From positions 20,124 through 84,123 of the forward strand of contig NZ_JAMZGF010000021.1 of assembly GCF_024158915.1 (NCBI RefSeq): a stretch of DNA of 64,000 bases, written 5' to 3'. The notes below the pieces were generated by a model, which saw only the letters and a program-made list of their open reading frames with translations, was not told where the DNA came from and did no database searches. Every line of letters begins with the position of its first letter. Positions within the stretch are counted from its first letter, which is position 1. Source of the stretch: Chryseobacterium sp. S0630 (GTDB lineage: Bacteria; Bacteroidota; Bacteroidia; Flavobacteriales; Weeksellaceae). The position numbers and the translations under genes are program-made. Positions 8,890 to 18,323 of the stretch are shown here, one piece after another.

Positions 8890-10560
8890 TTAAGGTTTAA
8901 AAGAATCTTTCAATGTTACTGTACGGTTAAATACCAAAGTATCTTCTGTAGAATCCTGATCTTTTGTAAAGTATCCGATTCTCTGGAATTGCAATGGCTC
9001 TCCAACAGCTACTTCTTTCAGGTTCGGTTCAGCAAATCCTTTTACAGTAGTCACTGATTCAGGATTGATGAAGTTTAAGAAATCTACATCTTTTTCTGCA
9101 TCAGGCTGCTCCACTGTAAACAGTTGGTTGTAGGTTCTTACTTCTACAGGAATAGCATGTTTTGCAGATACCCAATGTAAAGTTCCTTTTACTTTTCTTA
9201 AACTTTCCTCTGTTCCGCTTCCAGACTTACTCTTCTCATCATAAGTAGCATAGATGGTAGTGATTTCACCATTTTCGTCCTTCTCTACTCTTTCAGCTTT
9301 AATGATGTAAGCAGATTTCAAACGAACTTCTCCACCTAATTTAAGTCTGAAAAACTTATTGTTAGCTTCTTCTTTAAAGTCTTCACGTTCTATATAGATT
9401 TCTCTTGAGAATGGTATTTCTCTTGTTCCTGCATTTTCCTGTTCAGGATTATTTTCAGTTTCTAACCATTCTTCTTTATCTTCCGGATAGTTTTCGATCA
9501 CCAATTTTACAGGATCTACTACTGCCATTACACGCTTGGCAACTTTATTCAAGTCTTCACGTACGCAGAAATCCAGCAACTGAATTTCGATAAGGTTTTC
9601 TCTTTTCGCTACCCCAACTTTTTCAATAAAATTTCTGATAGAAGTAGGAGTAAATCCTTTTCTTCTCATCCCTGAGATAGTAGGCATTCTAGGATCGTCC
9701 CATCCCGTTACTACTCCTTCAGCTACCAATCTTTGTAACTTTCTTTTGGAAGTAATCATATAGGAAACATTCATCCTTGCAAATTCTCTCTGCTTGTTTT
9801 TAACTCTTCCTTCTTCGTAAACCTGATCTAAATACCAGTTATAAAGAGGTCTGTGGTTTTCGAACTCCAAAGAACAAAGCGAGTGCGAAATTTGTTCAAT
9901 ATAATCGGATTCACCATGAGCCCAGTCGTACATTGGATAAATTTTCCAAGCTGTACCGGTTCTCTGGTGAGGCTTATTCAAAATTCTGTACATCACAGGG
10001 TCACGCATATTCATGTTAGGTGAAACCATGTCAATTTTTGCACGAAGAGACATTGAACCACTTTCAAATTCTCCGTTTTTCATCCTTTCGAATAAATCTA
10101 AAGATTCTTCAACAGGACGGTTTCTGTATGGAGATTCAATTCCCGGTTCTGCAGGATTTTTTCTCTGTTCAGTAATTACTTCAGAAGGCTGCTCATCTAC
10201 GTAAGCTTTTCCTTCTTTAATTAACTGAACCGCCCAATCGTAAAGCTGCTGGAAGTAATCGGATGCATACAAAACTTTATCCCATTTGAAACCTAACCAT
10301 TCAACGTCTTTCATGATAGAATCTACGAATTCCTGTTCTTCTTTCTCAGGGTTCGTATCGTCGAAACGAAGGTTTACGGGAGCATTGTATTTTTCGCCCA
10401 GACCAAAGTTGATGCAGATGGCTTTTGTATGCCCTACATGCAGATAACCATTAGGTTCAGGCGGAAAACGGAAACGAATCTGATCTCTTTTCAGACCGTT
10501 TGCCAAATCATCTTCTATAATTTGCTCAATAAAATTGAGTGATTTTTTTTCTTCTTCCAT
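8890..10560 (-). CDS. glnS: Glutamine--tRNA ligase
   Basis: 556 residues, normal length for bacterial GlnRS. It charges tRNA-Gln with glutamine using ATP in the cytoplasm. Seen: FPPEPNGYLHVGHTKAI with the class I HIGH-type motif HVGH at residues 41-44; LRFDDTNPEKE; the MYDWAHGESDYIEQISHSLC segment; and SKRKLQ, the GlnRS form of the KMSKS loop. The C-terminal part is the two-barrel anticodon-binding region. The start is the only good one: a TAACTTTG promoter element lies 37 bp upstream. It is a single-gene unit with its own terminator, divergent from an alpha/beta hydrolase. Confidence 0.97.
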   Translation of the reverse strand: MEEEKKSLNFIEQIIEDDLANGLKRDQIRFRFPPEPNGYLHVGHTKAICINFGLGEKYNAPVNLRFDDTNPEKEEQEFVDSIMKDVEWLGFKWDKVLYASDYFQQLYDWAVQLIKEGKAYVDEQPSEVITEQRKNPAEPGIESPYRNRPVEESLDLFERMKNGEFESGSMSLRAKIDMVSPNMNMRDPVMYRILNKPHQRTGTAWKIYPMYDWAHGESDYIEQISHSLCSLEFENHRPLYNWYLDQVYEEGRVKNKQREFARMNVSYMITSKRKLQRLVAEGVVTGWDDPRMPTISGMRRKGFTPTSIRNFIEKVGVAKRENLIEIQLLDFCVREDLNKVAKRVMAVVDPVKLVIENYPEDKEEWLETENNPEQENAGTREIPFSREIYIEREDFKEEANNKFFRLKLGGEVRLKSAYIIKAERVEKDENGEITTIYATYDEKSKSGSGTEESLRKVKGTLHWVSAKHAIPVEVRTYNQLFTVEQPDAEKDVDFLNFINPESVTTVKGFAEPNLKEVAVGEPLQFQRIGYFTKDQDSTEDTLVFNRTVTLKDSFKP

Positions 10561-10596
10561 TAAAGTAGCTTTTATTTTTTTGCAAAAAAAGTTTCA

Positions 10597-10604
10597 CAAA
10601 GTTA
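10597..10604 (-). promoter_or_regulatory. -7 element TAACTTTG for glnS
   Basis: Exact TAnnTTTG match on the minus strand, 37 bases before the glnS ATG. No TTG at the usual upstream spacing. Confidence 0.55.
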
Positions 10605-10651
10605 CGGAAAAATAAGCTTTTGTAAAAGTGATAATTTAAAAGCCTTATGTA

Positions 10652-10680
10652 TTGTATTTCAATATTTTTCACTAATTTCG
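10652..10680 (+). promoter_or_regulatory. Promoter TTG-N18-TAATTTCG for the alpha/beta hydrolase
   Basis: TTG at 10652-10654 and TAATTTCG at 10673-10680, one mismatch to TAnnTTTG, at canonical spacing. The hydrolase ATG is 34 bp downstream. Confidence 0.5.
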
Positions 10681-10713
10681 GGATGCTAATACCATTTTAA
10701 CCAATTAACCGTC

Positions 10714-11844
10714 ATGGCCGTTTATATCTTAAGCAACCGGAAAATTATCCGGCACAAAGGCGAAAGAGTAGACTCTTTTTCCAATGAAGAATACTCGATT
10801 CCTAATTTCAGGATCGCCAAGTGCGATTTTGACAATTATAAGGAACCTACCGCACAGGTCAAAAAGAAGAAAGATTATACCAACAGAAACATTCTGAATT
10901 ACAAGCTTTTTTCCGAACCTGAAAAACAAGGGTATGAAGAAGTCCTAGAGGTTCTGTTAAATGAAAAGGGAATTAAAAAATCCTCTCTTACAGCCAATAA
11001 TCTTGGCGGAACCCAAAGAATGTTTTATGAATTGTACAAAAATATGTCTTCTACCAAAGACAGAAGTGATGTACTGATATTCATCCATGGTTATTTGTAT
11101 GATTTTGATGATGAATTAAAGGCCATACTTGATCTAAAAAAAATATTCATTGATAATCCGGCATCTCCTGTAGAACATATCTTATTTGTCAGTTGGCCCG
11201 CTTCCGGCAGTATGATCCCTTTGAGTTATTTTGATGATAAGGCTTCCAGCATCAACTCCGGAACTTCTCTGGTGAGATTGTTTTATTTCTATACTCAGTT
11301 TTTAAAAGATATTTTTTCTAACCGGGATCTTGCTCCCTGCAATCAAAGAATACATCTTATGGCTCACTCTATGGGAAACAGAGTGCTTCAAAGTATGTTA
11401 TACAGCCTTAAGAGAGAGAATATACTGCGTGTTATTGACCAGGTTCTCCTGTTGAATGCAGATGTGAGTTATAAAGTGTTTGAAGATTCTGAGGATTCAT
11501 TCAATAAACTGCCATTATTAGCCAACCGGATTTCTATTTACTTAAACAGACAGGATATTATTCTGGGGGCTTCTCAGTTTACCAAAAATATTCTTACCCC
11601 AAGACTTGGTAAAAATGGACCAAGTGATATTGCTCATTACAAAGATATTGTGTCTATTATCGACTGTACATTTGTAAAAGATGATCTTCTCAACAGTCTT
11701 AAATATGAAGTAGGAAATCATTGGGGGTACCTTTCAAGCTCGCAGGTACAGAAAGATATCTTTCAAAATTTAAACGGAATTGACAGAAATCTTATCACCA
11801 ACAGATCAAAGGATAACGAAAATATTTTCACAATTATTTCTTAA
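10714..11844 (+). CDS. Alpha/beta hydrolase of the DUF900-like type
   Basis: 376 residues, no signal peptide. Seen: LIFIHGYLYDF (residues 121-131), the oxyanion strand and HG motif of alpha/beta hydrolases; ILFVSWPASGS; and HLMAHSMGNRVLQ with the nucleophile elbow Ser219. A late Asp/His pair (SDIAHYKDI) could complete the triad. The HGY...SWPASG...HSMGNR pattern is that of the DUF900 group of serine hydrolases. The first ~95 residues are an unrecognised basic extension. Substrate unknown. It stands alone, divergent from glnS. Confidence 0.75.
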   Translation: MAVYILSNRKIIRHKGERVDSFSNEEYSIPNFRIAKCDFDNYKEPTAQVKKKKDYTNRNILNYKLFSEPEKQGYEEVLEVLLNEKGIKKSSLTANNLGGTQRMFYELYKNMSSTKDRSDVLIFIHGYLYDFDDELKAILDLKKIFIDNPASPVEHILFVSWPASGSMIPLSYFDDKASSINSGTSLVRLFYFYTQFLKDIFSNRDLAPCNQRIHLMAHSMGNRVLQSMLYSLKRENILRVIDQVLLLNADVSYKVFEDSEDSFNKLPLLANRISIYLNRQDIILGASQFTKNILTPRLGKNGPSDIAHYKDIVSIIDCTFVKDDLLNSLKYEVGNHWGYLSSSQVQKDIFQNLNGIDRNLITNRSKDNENIFTIIS

Positions 11845-12291
11845 CAAATAATTAAAATAATTCTTAAAAAATAAACTCTGTGTTAAAATTAGCCTCAATT
11901 TACAGTATGGCACAGAGATTGCTAATTCAAACGTTAGGGAATTACAATTTTTTATTATGGGACAGATTAAAAAAAGGTTTTCTGATATATTAAACTATAT
12001 CAAGAAAGCCATCTTCGTAAAAGATGTGATTTAACTGAGTAAAAACCTCTAAATCAACAAAATATTCGATACAGAACTACTACATCCTCATAAAGACCGG
12101 ATTAAAAATAACCCTCATCTATTCTGCATAGGAAGGGATTGCTAAATTGAAAAACCGGAACTACCTTTTTAGATTTCAAACAATACAAACTTTTTAGTAA
12201 AATTGTTAAATATTACTAAATAATTCCCCATGTGTTGTATAATTAAAAAAAGTTATCGACATTTACTTACCAATCAAATAAAATCAATAAC
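11845..12291 (+). other. Non-coding stretch before the small peptide gene
   Basis: AT-rich. The only frame with a start is a 25-codon ATG frame at 11957-12034 (begins MGQIKKRFSD) with nothing to support it. No clear TAnnTTTG promoter, terminator or structured element is visible. The peptide gene at 12292 must be transcribed from somewhere in here. Confidence 0.5.
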
Positions 12292-12459
12292 ATGAAAAAT
12301 CTAAAGAAAATCAAAAGAGGAGAATTAAAATCCATCAAAGGAGGAAGACCACCTCTTGGATGCAACAGCTGGAATCCGGTTGCTATGTGCTGCAGATCAT
12401 GGGCACCTGACTATTGTGGCCAAACTACTTGTCCAGATTCACCTCCACCATTATGCTAA
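12292..12459 (+). CDS. Small cysteine-rich peptide with double-glycine leader (bacteriocin-like)
   Basis: 55 codons. The first 18 residues, MKNLKKIKRGELKSIKGG, fit the double-glycine leader pattern (hydrophobic residues at -15, -12, -7, -4 and Glu at -8, then GG), which C39-peptidase ABC exporters cut and export. The mature part would be 37 residues, starting RPPLGC, with six Cys (24, 33, 34, 42, 47, 55) and a Pro-rich end PPPLC. Proteins of this kind are annotated as bacteriocin-like in Chryseobacterium. No exporter, modification enzyme or immunity gene is adjacent. It is convergent with menC and ends 14 bp from it. The function, antimicrobial or signalling, is inferred only from the leader and cysteines. 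Confidence 0.75.
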   Translation: MKNLKKIKRGELKSIKGGRPPLGCNSWNPVAMCCRSWAPDYCGQTTCPDSPPPLC

Positions 12460-12473
12460 TTAATTTTTAACAA

Positions 12474-13478
12474 TTATATTTTGAACCACAGCAGCTCATT
12501 TCTGAGTTCTAAATCGGATTCAAAATTATTGACAAATAAAGATCCAGTGCCTAAACCTTGAGGCATTGGATTTTTTTTGGTAAATGTATACTGAGCAATG
12601 GCGTTCAAACCGATATTACTTTCCAAAGCTGAAGTAATCCACCAGCCTATATTCTGATTTTCTGCCAGAGAAATCCATTCATCTGAACCTGAAAACCCTC
12701 CCACTAAAGCAGGTTTAAGAATAATATACTGAGGATTTATCGTTTCTAAAAGCTGTTTCTTTTTTTCAGGATCAATAATTCCGATCAGTTCTTCATCCAA
12801 TGCAATGGGAGTAAGTGTTTTTGCACATAGTTCAGCCATATCATTCCAATTTCCGGCTTTAATAGGCTGTTCAATAGAGTGAATATGAAGATCAGCAAGC
12901 TGCTGTAACACAATGACTGCTTCCTCTTTACTGAATCCTCCGTTAGCATCCACACGAAGTTCCAGCTGATCTTTGGAGAATTTTTCTCTTAATTTCTGGA
13001 GAATAACATGCTCAGATTTCCAATCGACACCAATTTTTAATTTGATACAATGGAAACCTTTTTCCAGTTTCTCCTGAATCTGTTCTTCCATATACCCAGC
13101 ATCGCCCATCCATATCAGTCCGTTGATGGTAATCGCAGATTTTCCTTCGGTAAATTCACCAGGAAAATAAAGACTGTCTCCATATTTCAGATTCTGAACT
13201 GCCTGCTCATATCCAAACCAGATAGAAGGAAATTCTTTCAGTTCTTCCTTCAAAAATTCCGCATCCTGATTGATATTTTCACAAAGCCATTTCAGTTTTT
13301 CTTCATAATCGGGTCTGTCATCAAAACTCAGTCCTCTGAAAATAGCACATTCTCCCACTCCTTTTCTTCCTTCTTCGGTAATCGTCAGAATAAAGGTTTC
13401 TTTATCAAGCAAAACGCCGCGAGATGTTCCACTCGGGCGTTTAAATTGTAATAAATATTGTAAGTATGTTGCTTCCAT
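12474..13478 (-). CDS. menC: o-Succinylbenzoate synthase / enolase-superfamily enzyme
   Basis: 334 residues. Enolase superfamily, muconate-lactonising subgroup: HCIKLKIG with the KxK base, RVDANGGF with the first metal Asp, SIEQP with the Glu ligand, ALDEEL with the Asp ligand, and YIILKPALVGG with the second catalytic Lys. This set and length fit MenC, which dehydrates SHCHC to o-succinylbenzoate in menaquinone synthesis. A dipeptide epimerase is the main alternative because the two share all motifs; other men genes are not in the window. The ATG directly follows the fbp stop codon, so the two are probably co-transcribed from upstream of fbp. Confidence 0.8.
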   Translation of the reverse strand: MEATYLQYLLQFKRPSGTSRGVLLDKETFILTITEEGRKGVGECAIFRGLSFDDRPDYEEKLKWLCENINQDAEFLKEELKEFPSIWFGYEQAVQNLKYGDSLYFPGEFTEGKSAITINGLIWMGDAGYMEEQIQEKLEKGFHCIKLKIGVDWKSEHVILQKLREKFSKDQLELRVDANGGFSKEEAVIVLQQLADLHIHSIEQPIKAGNWNDMAELCAKTLTPIALDEELIGIIDPEKKKQLLETINPQYIILKPALVGGFSGSDEWISLAENQNIGWWITSALESNIGLNAIAQYTFTKKNPMPQGLGTGSLFVNNFESDLELRNELLWFKI

Positions 13479-14495
13479 TTATTTCACGCTGTCGATACGC
13501 ATAAATTCTTCAGCCTTTTCTACCATTTCAATACTTCCGCAGAAGAAAGGAATTCTTTGGTGAAGTTCTGTAGGCTCTATTTCAAGAATTCTTCTGAATC
13601 CGTCAGTTGCTTTTGCTCCTGCCTGCTCTGCAAGGAACGCCATTGGATTACATTCGTATAAAAGTCTTAATTTACCATTCGGAGCTTGTGAATAAGAAGG
13701 ATAAATATAGATACCTCCTTTCAGCATATTTCTATGGAAGTCTGCTACCAAAGAACCGATATATCTTGAAGTATATGGACGGTCACCTTCTTCCATCTGG
13801 CAGTATTTAAGGTAATTCTTTACGCCCTGAGGAAATTTGATATAGTTTCCTTCGTTGATAGAATAAATCTTTCCAGTTTTTGGGAAAGTCATGTTAGGAT
13901 GTGAAAGATAATATGTTCCCAAAGATGGATCCAATGTAAATCCGTTTACTCCATTACCTGTTGTATAAACAATCATGGTAGATGAACCGTAAATAACATA
14001 TCCCGCAGCAATCTGGTTGATCCCTTTTTGTAAAAAGTCTTCCAACTGTACAGGAGTTCCCGGTTCTGTAACTCTTCTGTAGATAGAGAAGATAGTTCCC
14101 ACAGAAACATTTACATCAATATTGGAAGATCCGTCCAAAGGATCAATTAATACTACATATTTACTTAAATGTCCGTTTTCACCACATTTAATATCAATAA
14201 AGTCATCATTTTCCTCAGAAGCAATACCACAAACAACCTCTCTTTGAGACAAAGCCGTAATAAAAATTTCGTTAGCAATCACATCTAGTTTCTGCTGCTC
14301 TTCTCCCTGAACGTTTTGGTTTCCTGCAGCTCCTGTAATATCTACAATTCCGGCTTTATTTACTTCTCTGTTTACCACTTTCGAAGCCAATCTTATTGCA
14401 CTTAGAAGACGAGAAAATTCACCTGTAGAATACTGAAAATCGTCCTGTTTATCTATAAGAAATTCTCCTAAAGTCTGTAATGGTTGATTTGACAT
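13479..14495 (-). CDS. fbp: Fructose-1,6-bisphosphatase class I
   Basis: 338 residues, typical class I length. It hydrolyses fructose-1,6-bisphosphate to fructose-6-phosphate in gluconeogenesis, in the cytoplasm with Mg2+. Seen: [25 protein letters not shown], the metal-binding inositol-phosphatase-like signature; SEENDD, the conserved Glu pair; and GGIYIYPSY with [19 protein letters not shown], the substrate-binding C-terminal half. It begins the fbp-menC pair with zero gap. No promoter box of the TAnnTTTG type is convincing upstream; the 260 bp between it and the aspartate kinase promoter hold nothing else recognised. Confidence 0.97.
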   Translation of the reverse strand: MSNQPLQTLGEFLIDKQDDFQYSTGEFSRLLSAIRLASKVVNREVNKAGIVDITGAAGNQNVQGEEQQKLDVIANEIFITALSQREVVCGIASEENDDFIDIKCGENGHLSKYVVLIDPLDGSSNIDVNVSVGTIFSIYRRVTEPGTPVQLEDFLQKGINQIAAGYVIYGSSTMIVYTTGNGVNGFTLDPSLGTYYLSHPNMTFPKTGKIYSINEGNYIKFPQGVKNYLKYCQMEEGDRPYTSRYIGSLVADFHRNMLKGGIYIYPSYSQAPNGKLRLLYECNPMAFLAEQAGAKATDGFRRILEIEPTELHQRIPFFCGSIEMVEKAEEFMRIDSVK

Positions 14496-14754
14496 ATTTT
14501 TCTTTTTACGTTTTGCCCAAATTTCGGAAAATTTATCGCATTAAGAAAATTTAATTAAAAAAGAGATTAATCACTGTATTTCAACACAATACAAACAAAA
14601 CACAAGATAATCCCAAGCCTTTACTGGAAATTATGTCTCCGATTTTGTTGAATCAGGAACACAAAAAATACAAATTATTTCATTATTTGTTGATTTTAAG
14701 GAAATCTTAATTCTATCTCCTCGCTAGGCTATTTCATATCTCGTTGTAAATTTA

Positions 14755-14762
14755 TAATTTTG
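14755..14762 (+). promoter_or_regulatory. -7 element TAATTTTG for aspartate kinase
   Basis: Exact TAnnTTTG. It overlaps the first codon of the longest open frame (TTG at 14760), which rules that start out and supports ATG 14820 with a leader of about 50 bases. Confidence 0.6.
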
Positions 14763-14819
14763 ACGTCCGTAAAAAACTCATGTAATTTTTTATCTAACAA
14801 TTTTATTTTTAACAATTTA

Positions 14820-16058
14820 ATGAAAATTTTCAAGTTTGGTGGAGCATCGGTAAAAGATGCTGACAGTGTAAAAAACGTGTCCATGGTTCTAAAAAGCCAG
14901 GGATTTGCCAAATGTTTGCTGGTAATTTCAGCAATGGGCAAGACGACAAATGAGTTGGAAAAAGTTGTAGAACTTTATTTCAAAAAAGATAACTATCAAG
15001 CTGAGATTGAAAAGATAAAACGAAAACACATGGAAATTGCGGAAGGACTTTTTCCTGAAAATCATGCGGTTTTTGCTGAAATCAATCTCTTTTTTGATGA
15101 TATTGATTCTTTTTTAAGAAGAAATAAATCTCCTAATTACAACTTCGTATACGATCAGGTGGTAAGCTGTGGAGAAATGATTTCTACTAAAATCGTGAGT
15201 GAGTATCTGAATGAGATCCAATTTACAAATCAGTGGCTGGATGCCAGAGATTATGTAAAAACGGATAATTCTTACAGAGAAGGTACGGTAGACTGGACAA
15301 GAACAGAAGAATTTATTTCTCATCTTAATCCTGAAATATGCTACGTAACTCAGGGATTCATCGGTTCTGACGACAATAATTTTACGGTAACGTTAGGAAG
15401 AGAGGGTTCTGACTATTCTGCTGCTATTTTTGCATATTGCTTAAATGCTGAAGCAATGACGATCTGGAAAGATGTACCTGGAGTAATGACCGGAGATCCA
15501 AGAAAGTTCAGTGATGTAACTCTTCTTTCCAACATTTCTTATGAGGAAGCTATTGAAATGGCTTATTATGGAGCAAGTGTCATTCACCCAAAAACATTAC
15601 AGCCACTTCAACAAAAAAATATTCCTTTTTATGTAAAATCTTTTGTAGATCCTACTAAAGAAGGAACAAAAGTAGGTGCTTCTGACAAAAACCAACAGGA
15701 AGAATCTTACATTCTGAAAGAAAACCAGGATCTTTTGAAAATCTCAACCAGAGACTTCTCTTTTATTGCAGAAGATCATATGAGCCTGATTTTTGGATAT
15801 TTATCTAAATACAAGATCAAAGTTTCCCTGATGCAGAATTCTGCAATCTCTTTGGCACTGTGCCTTGAGGATAAATTTAATCATATTGATGAGCTCAACG
15901 AAGAGCTTCAAAAAATTTTTAAAACCGAAGCAATTAAAAATGTATCTTTATTCACAGTAAGAAATGCGAAGAAGGATCACATTGATAAATTTTACCATGA
16001 AAAAAATGTATTATTGGAACAAATCTCCAAGAATACTCTTCAAATGGTAACACAATAA
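14820..16058 (+). CDS. lysC: Aspartate kinase (monofunctional)
   Basis: 412 residues from ATG 14820. It phosphorylates L-aspartate with ATP, the first step toward lysine, methionine and threonine. Seen: MKIFKFGGASVKDA, the kinase N-terminal motif; VSCGEMISTKIV; FTVTLGREGSDYSAA with the conserved G-R-E/G-S-D nucleotide site; IWKDVPGVMTGDPR; and ASVIHPKTLQPL. The last ~110 residues have the ACT regulatory fold pattern with only partial conservation (KVSLMQNSAISLALCL), as in short Bacteroidota enzymes. A promoter element at 14755-14762 fixes the start. The acyltransferase gene follows 22 bp downstream and is probably in the same transcript. Confidence 0.9.
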   Translation: MKIFKFGGASVKDADSVKNVSMVLKSQGFAKCLLVISAMGKTTNELEKVVELYFKKDNYQAEIEKIKRKHMEIAEGLFPENHAVFAEINLFFDDIDSFLRRNKSPNYNFVYDQVVSCGEMISTKIVSEYLNEIQFTNQWLDARDYVKTDNSYREGTVDWTRTEEFISHLNPEICYVTQGFIGSDDNNFTVTLGREGSDYSAAIFAYCLNAEAMTIWKDVPGVMTGDPRKFSDVTLLSNISYEEAIEMAYYGASVIHPKTLQPLQQKNIPFYVKSFVDPTKEGTKVGASDKNQQEESYILKENQDLLKISTRDFSFIAEDHMSLIFGYLSKYKIKVSLMQNSAISLALCLEDKFNHIDELNEELQKIFKTEAIKNVSLFTVRNAKKDHIDKFYHEKNVLLEQISKNTLQMVTQ

Positions 16059-16080
16059 TATTAATTGCGACTAAACACAC

Positions 16081-17922
16081 ATGAGTTTAATTTCGAAAAA
16101 CGATCTGATCAAAGCTTCCGGCTTAAGTAAACTTGGGTTCCTCAAGAACCCGGTAGCATCTGCTGTGATGAGCATTGCTAAAATAAACGAAGTAAATAAA
16201 TTATACGATAAATTAAAAGACAAGGAAGGCAAAGACTTTTTCGACTCATTTGTGAGAGAAAGAAACCTAAGCTATGTAGCTTTTGAAGAGGATCTGGCAA
16301 AGATTCCGAAAACTGGACCATTTGTTTTGGTTTCCAATCACCCGCTGGGTGCTATTGACGGGATTCTGATGTGCAAGGTCTTATCAGAGGTTCGTCCGGA
16401 TTTTAAGGTAATGGGAAATTTCCTTTTGGAGAAGATCAAACCTATGGAACCATACGTAATCGCTGTAAATCCTTTTGAAAACAGAAAAGACGCTTACAGC
16501 AGCTCTTCGGGAATGCGTGAAACCCTCAAGCATTTACAAAATGGAGGCTGTGTAGGTATTTTCCCGGCAGGAGAAGTTTCCAACAAGAACAATCCTTACG
16601 GAGAAATTTTAGATAAGGAATGGGAAAAAACGGCACTTAAGCTTATCAGAATGGCTAAAGTGCCGGTAGTTCCTATGTATTTCCATGCTAAGAACAGCAG
16701 ACTTTTTTATCAGGTGGCTAAGCTTCACCCGAATTTGCAGACTCTGATGCTTCCTGCAGAAATGATGAATGACAGGGAAAAACCTATCAGAATCAGAATT
16801 GGACGCCCAATTACCGTAAAGGCAATGGACGAGATGGAAACGATTGAGGAATTGGGAGAGTTTTTAAAACGTAAGGTTTATATGATGAAATCTTACTATG
16901 AAAAGAGAAAATCCCTTGCCCAAAGCATCAATCTTCAGAACTTATCTGTTAAGTTCCCTTTATTAAAAGAAGAGAATATTGTTCAGAACATCATTGATGA
17001 AACCCCTCTGGAAGATATTATTAAAGATGTCGATAAATTGAGAGGAACTGATAAAATGCTTTTCAGTAACGGAAATTACGAAATCTACTTTACGACTTAC
17101 GAGGAAATTCCTTCTATTATGAGGGAAATCGGACGTCAGAGAGAACTTACTTTCCGTGCGGTAGGTGAAGGAAGTAATCTTCCTTTTGACCTTGATGAGT
17201 ATGATAAACATTACCATCATCTGTTCCTTTGGGACAATGGTGAGAAAAAGCTGGCTGGTGCTTACAGAATGGCATTGGGTAGAGAGGTAATGAAGAAATA
17301 TGGTATCAAAGGCTTCTATACAAGCTCTTTATTTGAGTTTGAACAGGACATCCATCCTTTCTTCAAAAAGGTAATTGAAATGGGTCGTGCTTACATCTGT
17401 CAGGAATATCAGCAGAAACCACTTCCACTCTTCCTTTTATGGAGAGGAATTGTGCATGTATGTCTGAGAAATCCTGATCATAAATTCCTTATGGGTGGGG
17501 TGAGTATCTCGAATAAATTCTCAGAGTTCTCGAAATCATTGATGATTGAATTTATGCGTTCAAATTATTTTGATTCCGCAGTAGCTCAGTATATCACTCC
17601 AAGGAATGAATACAAAGTAAAGCTTCGCGACAGGGATAAAAACATTTTCTTTGAGGAAATGGAGTCTGATCTTAATAAACTGGACAAGATTATTGATGAC
17701 CTTGAGCCTGAATTGAGACTTCCTGTATTGATCAAAAAATACATCAAACAAAATGCTAAAGTAATTGCTTTTAACGTGGATCCAAACTTTAATGATGCGA
17801 TCGATGGATTGATGTATATCAGAATCAGTGATCTTCCGGAAAACACGATCAAACCGGTATTGGAAGAGATGAGCGAGCAGATCAGAAAGGAGCAGGAAAA
17901 TAATCCGACTGATAATCAGTAA
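16081..17922 (+). CDS. Fused PlsC-type acyltransferase and GNAT-like N-acyltransferase (OlsF/Gls-like)
   Basis: 613 residues with two domains. Residues ~60-280 are a PlsC/LPLAT O-acyltransferase: VSNHPLGAIDG at 85-94 supplies the catalytic His-Asp, and GIFPAGEVSNKN the acceptor region. Residues ~330-540 are a GNAT-like hemolysin/OlsB-type N-acyltransferase: EIPSIMREIGRQRELTFRAVGEG, KLAGAYRMALG and FFKKVIEMGRAYI. This order matches the bifunctional OlsF enzymes that make ornithine lipid, and the separate GlsB/GlsA pair that makes glycine lipids in Bacteroides. I infer synthesis of an amino-acid-headed membrane lipid; the head group is not readable. It follows aspartate kinase by 22 bp. Confidence 0.8.
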   Translation: MSLISKNDLIKASGLSKLGFLKNPVASAVMSIAKINEVNKLYDKLKDKEGKDFFDSFVRERNLSYVAFEEDLAKIPKTGPFVLVSNHPLGAIDGILMCKVLSEVRPDFKVMGNFLLEKIKPMEPYVIAVNPFENRKDAYSSSSGMRETLKHLQNGGCVGIFPAGEVSNKNNPYGEILDKEWEKTALKLIRMAKVPVVPMYFHAKNSRLFYQVAKLHPNLQTLMLPAEMMNDREKPIRIRIGRPITVKAMDEMETIEELGEFLKRKVYMMKSYYEKRKSLAQSINLQNLSVKFPLLKEENIVQNIIDETPLEDIIKDVDKLRGTDKMLFSNGNYEIYFTTYEEIPSIMREIGRQRELTFRAVGEGSNLPFDLDEYDKHYHHLFLWDNGEKKLAGAYRMALGREVMKKYGIKGFYTSSLFEFEQDIHPFFKKVIEMGRAYICQEYQQKPLPLFLLWRGIVHVCLRNPDHKFLMGGVSISNKFSEFSKSLMIEFMRSNYFDSAVAQYITPRNEYKVKLRDRDKNIFFEEMESDLNKLDKIIDDLEPELRLPVLIKKYIKQNAKVIAFNVDPNFNDAIDGLMYIRISDLPENTIKPVLEEMSEQIRKEQENNPTDNQ

Positions 17923-17958
17923 GTTTTTAATTTTATTCAAAAAAAGTACGATGAATAC

Positions 17959-17989
17959 TTGCTTTGTATACTAAAACTTACTACTTTTG
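17959..17989 (+). promoter_or_regulatory. tRNA-Phe promoter, copy 1 (TTG-N20-TACTTTTG)
   Basis: TTG at 17959-17961 and TACTTTTG at 17982-17989, a textbook Bacteroidota promoter. A 32-base block from 17982 is repeated exactly at the second tRNA-Phe promoter. Confidence 0.85.
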
Positions 17990-18031
17990 CATCACTTTAA
18001 AACAACGAAGTAAGTCAAACAAAAATATAAT

Positions 18032-18104
18032 GGTTTCTTAGCTCAGTTGGTAGAGCAATGGATTGAAAATCCATGTGTCCCTGGTTCGATTCCTGGAGAA
18101 ACCA
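18032..18104 (+). tRNA. tRNA-Phe (GAA), copy 1
   Basis: 73 bases without encoded CCA. Acceptor GGTTTCT pairs with AGAAACC, discriminator A at 18104; D-arm GCTC/GAGC; anticodon stem ATGGA/TCCAT; anticodon GAA at 18065-18067; T-arm GGTTCGATTCC. It is identical to 31796-31868. Confidence 0.97.
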
Positions 18105-18108
18105 CTTT

Positions 18109-18140
18109 AAAACCTCTAATTCAGTTTAGAGGTTTTTTTG
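18109..18140 (+). terminator. Terminator of tRNA-Phe copy 1
   Basis: AAAACCTCTAA (18109-18119) pairs perfectly with TTAGAGGTTTT (18126-18136), followed by T-rich sequence. Confidence 0.9.
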
Positions 18141-18323
18141 TTTTTTACATTCAGCTCCTTTCTCTCATTCTTACTTCAGACATATTGCTAAACGGATATA
18201 AAAGCACAATACATTTTTCCATATTTGATTTAAAACAAAAAATTAATCAAAAGTTTGGGAATTAATTTTTTATTTGACAGGTAAGACTTAATTTAGTAGA
18301 ACAAACCTAATTACAAATAAACT

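Noticed and set aside
11957..12034. 25-codon ATG frame beginning MGQIKKRFSD
   Set aside because: No promoter box, leader motif or cysteine pattern; too short to separate from chance in AT-rich DNA.
18047..18265. 72-codon open frame on the plus strand
   Set aside because: It begins inside tRNA-Phe copy 1 and runs through its terminator; no domain or conservation signal.
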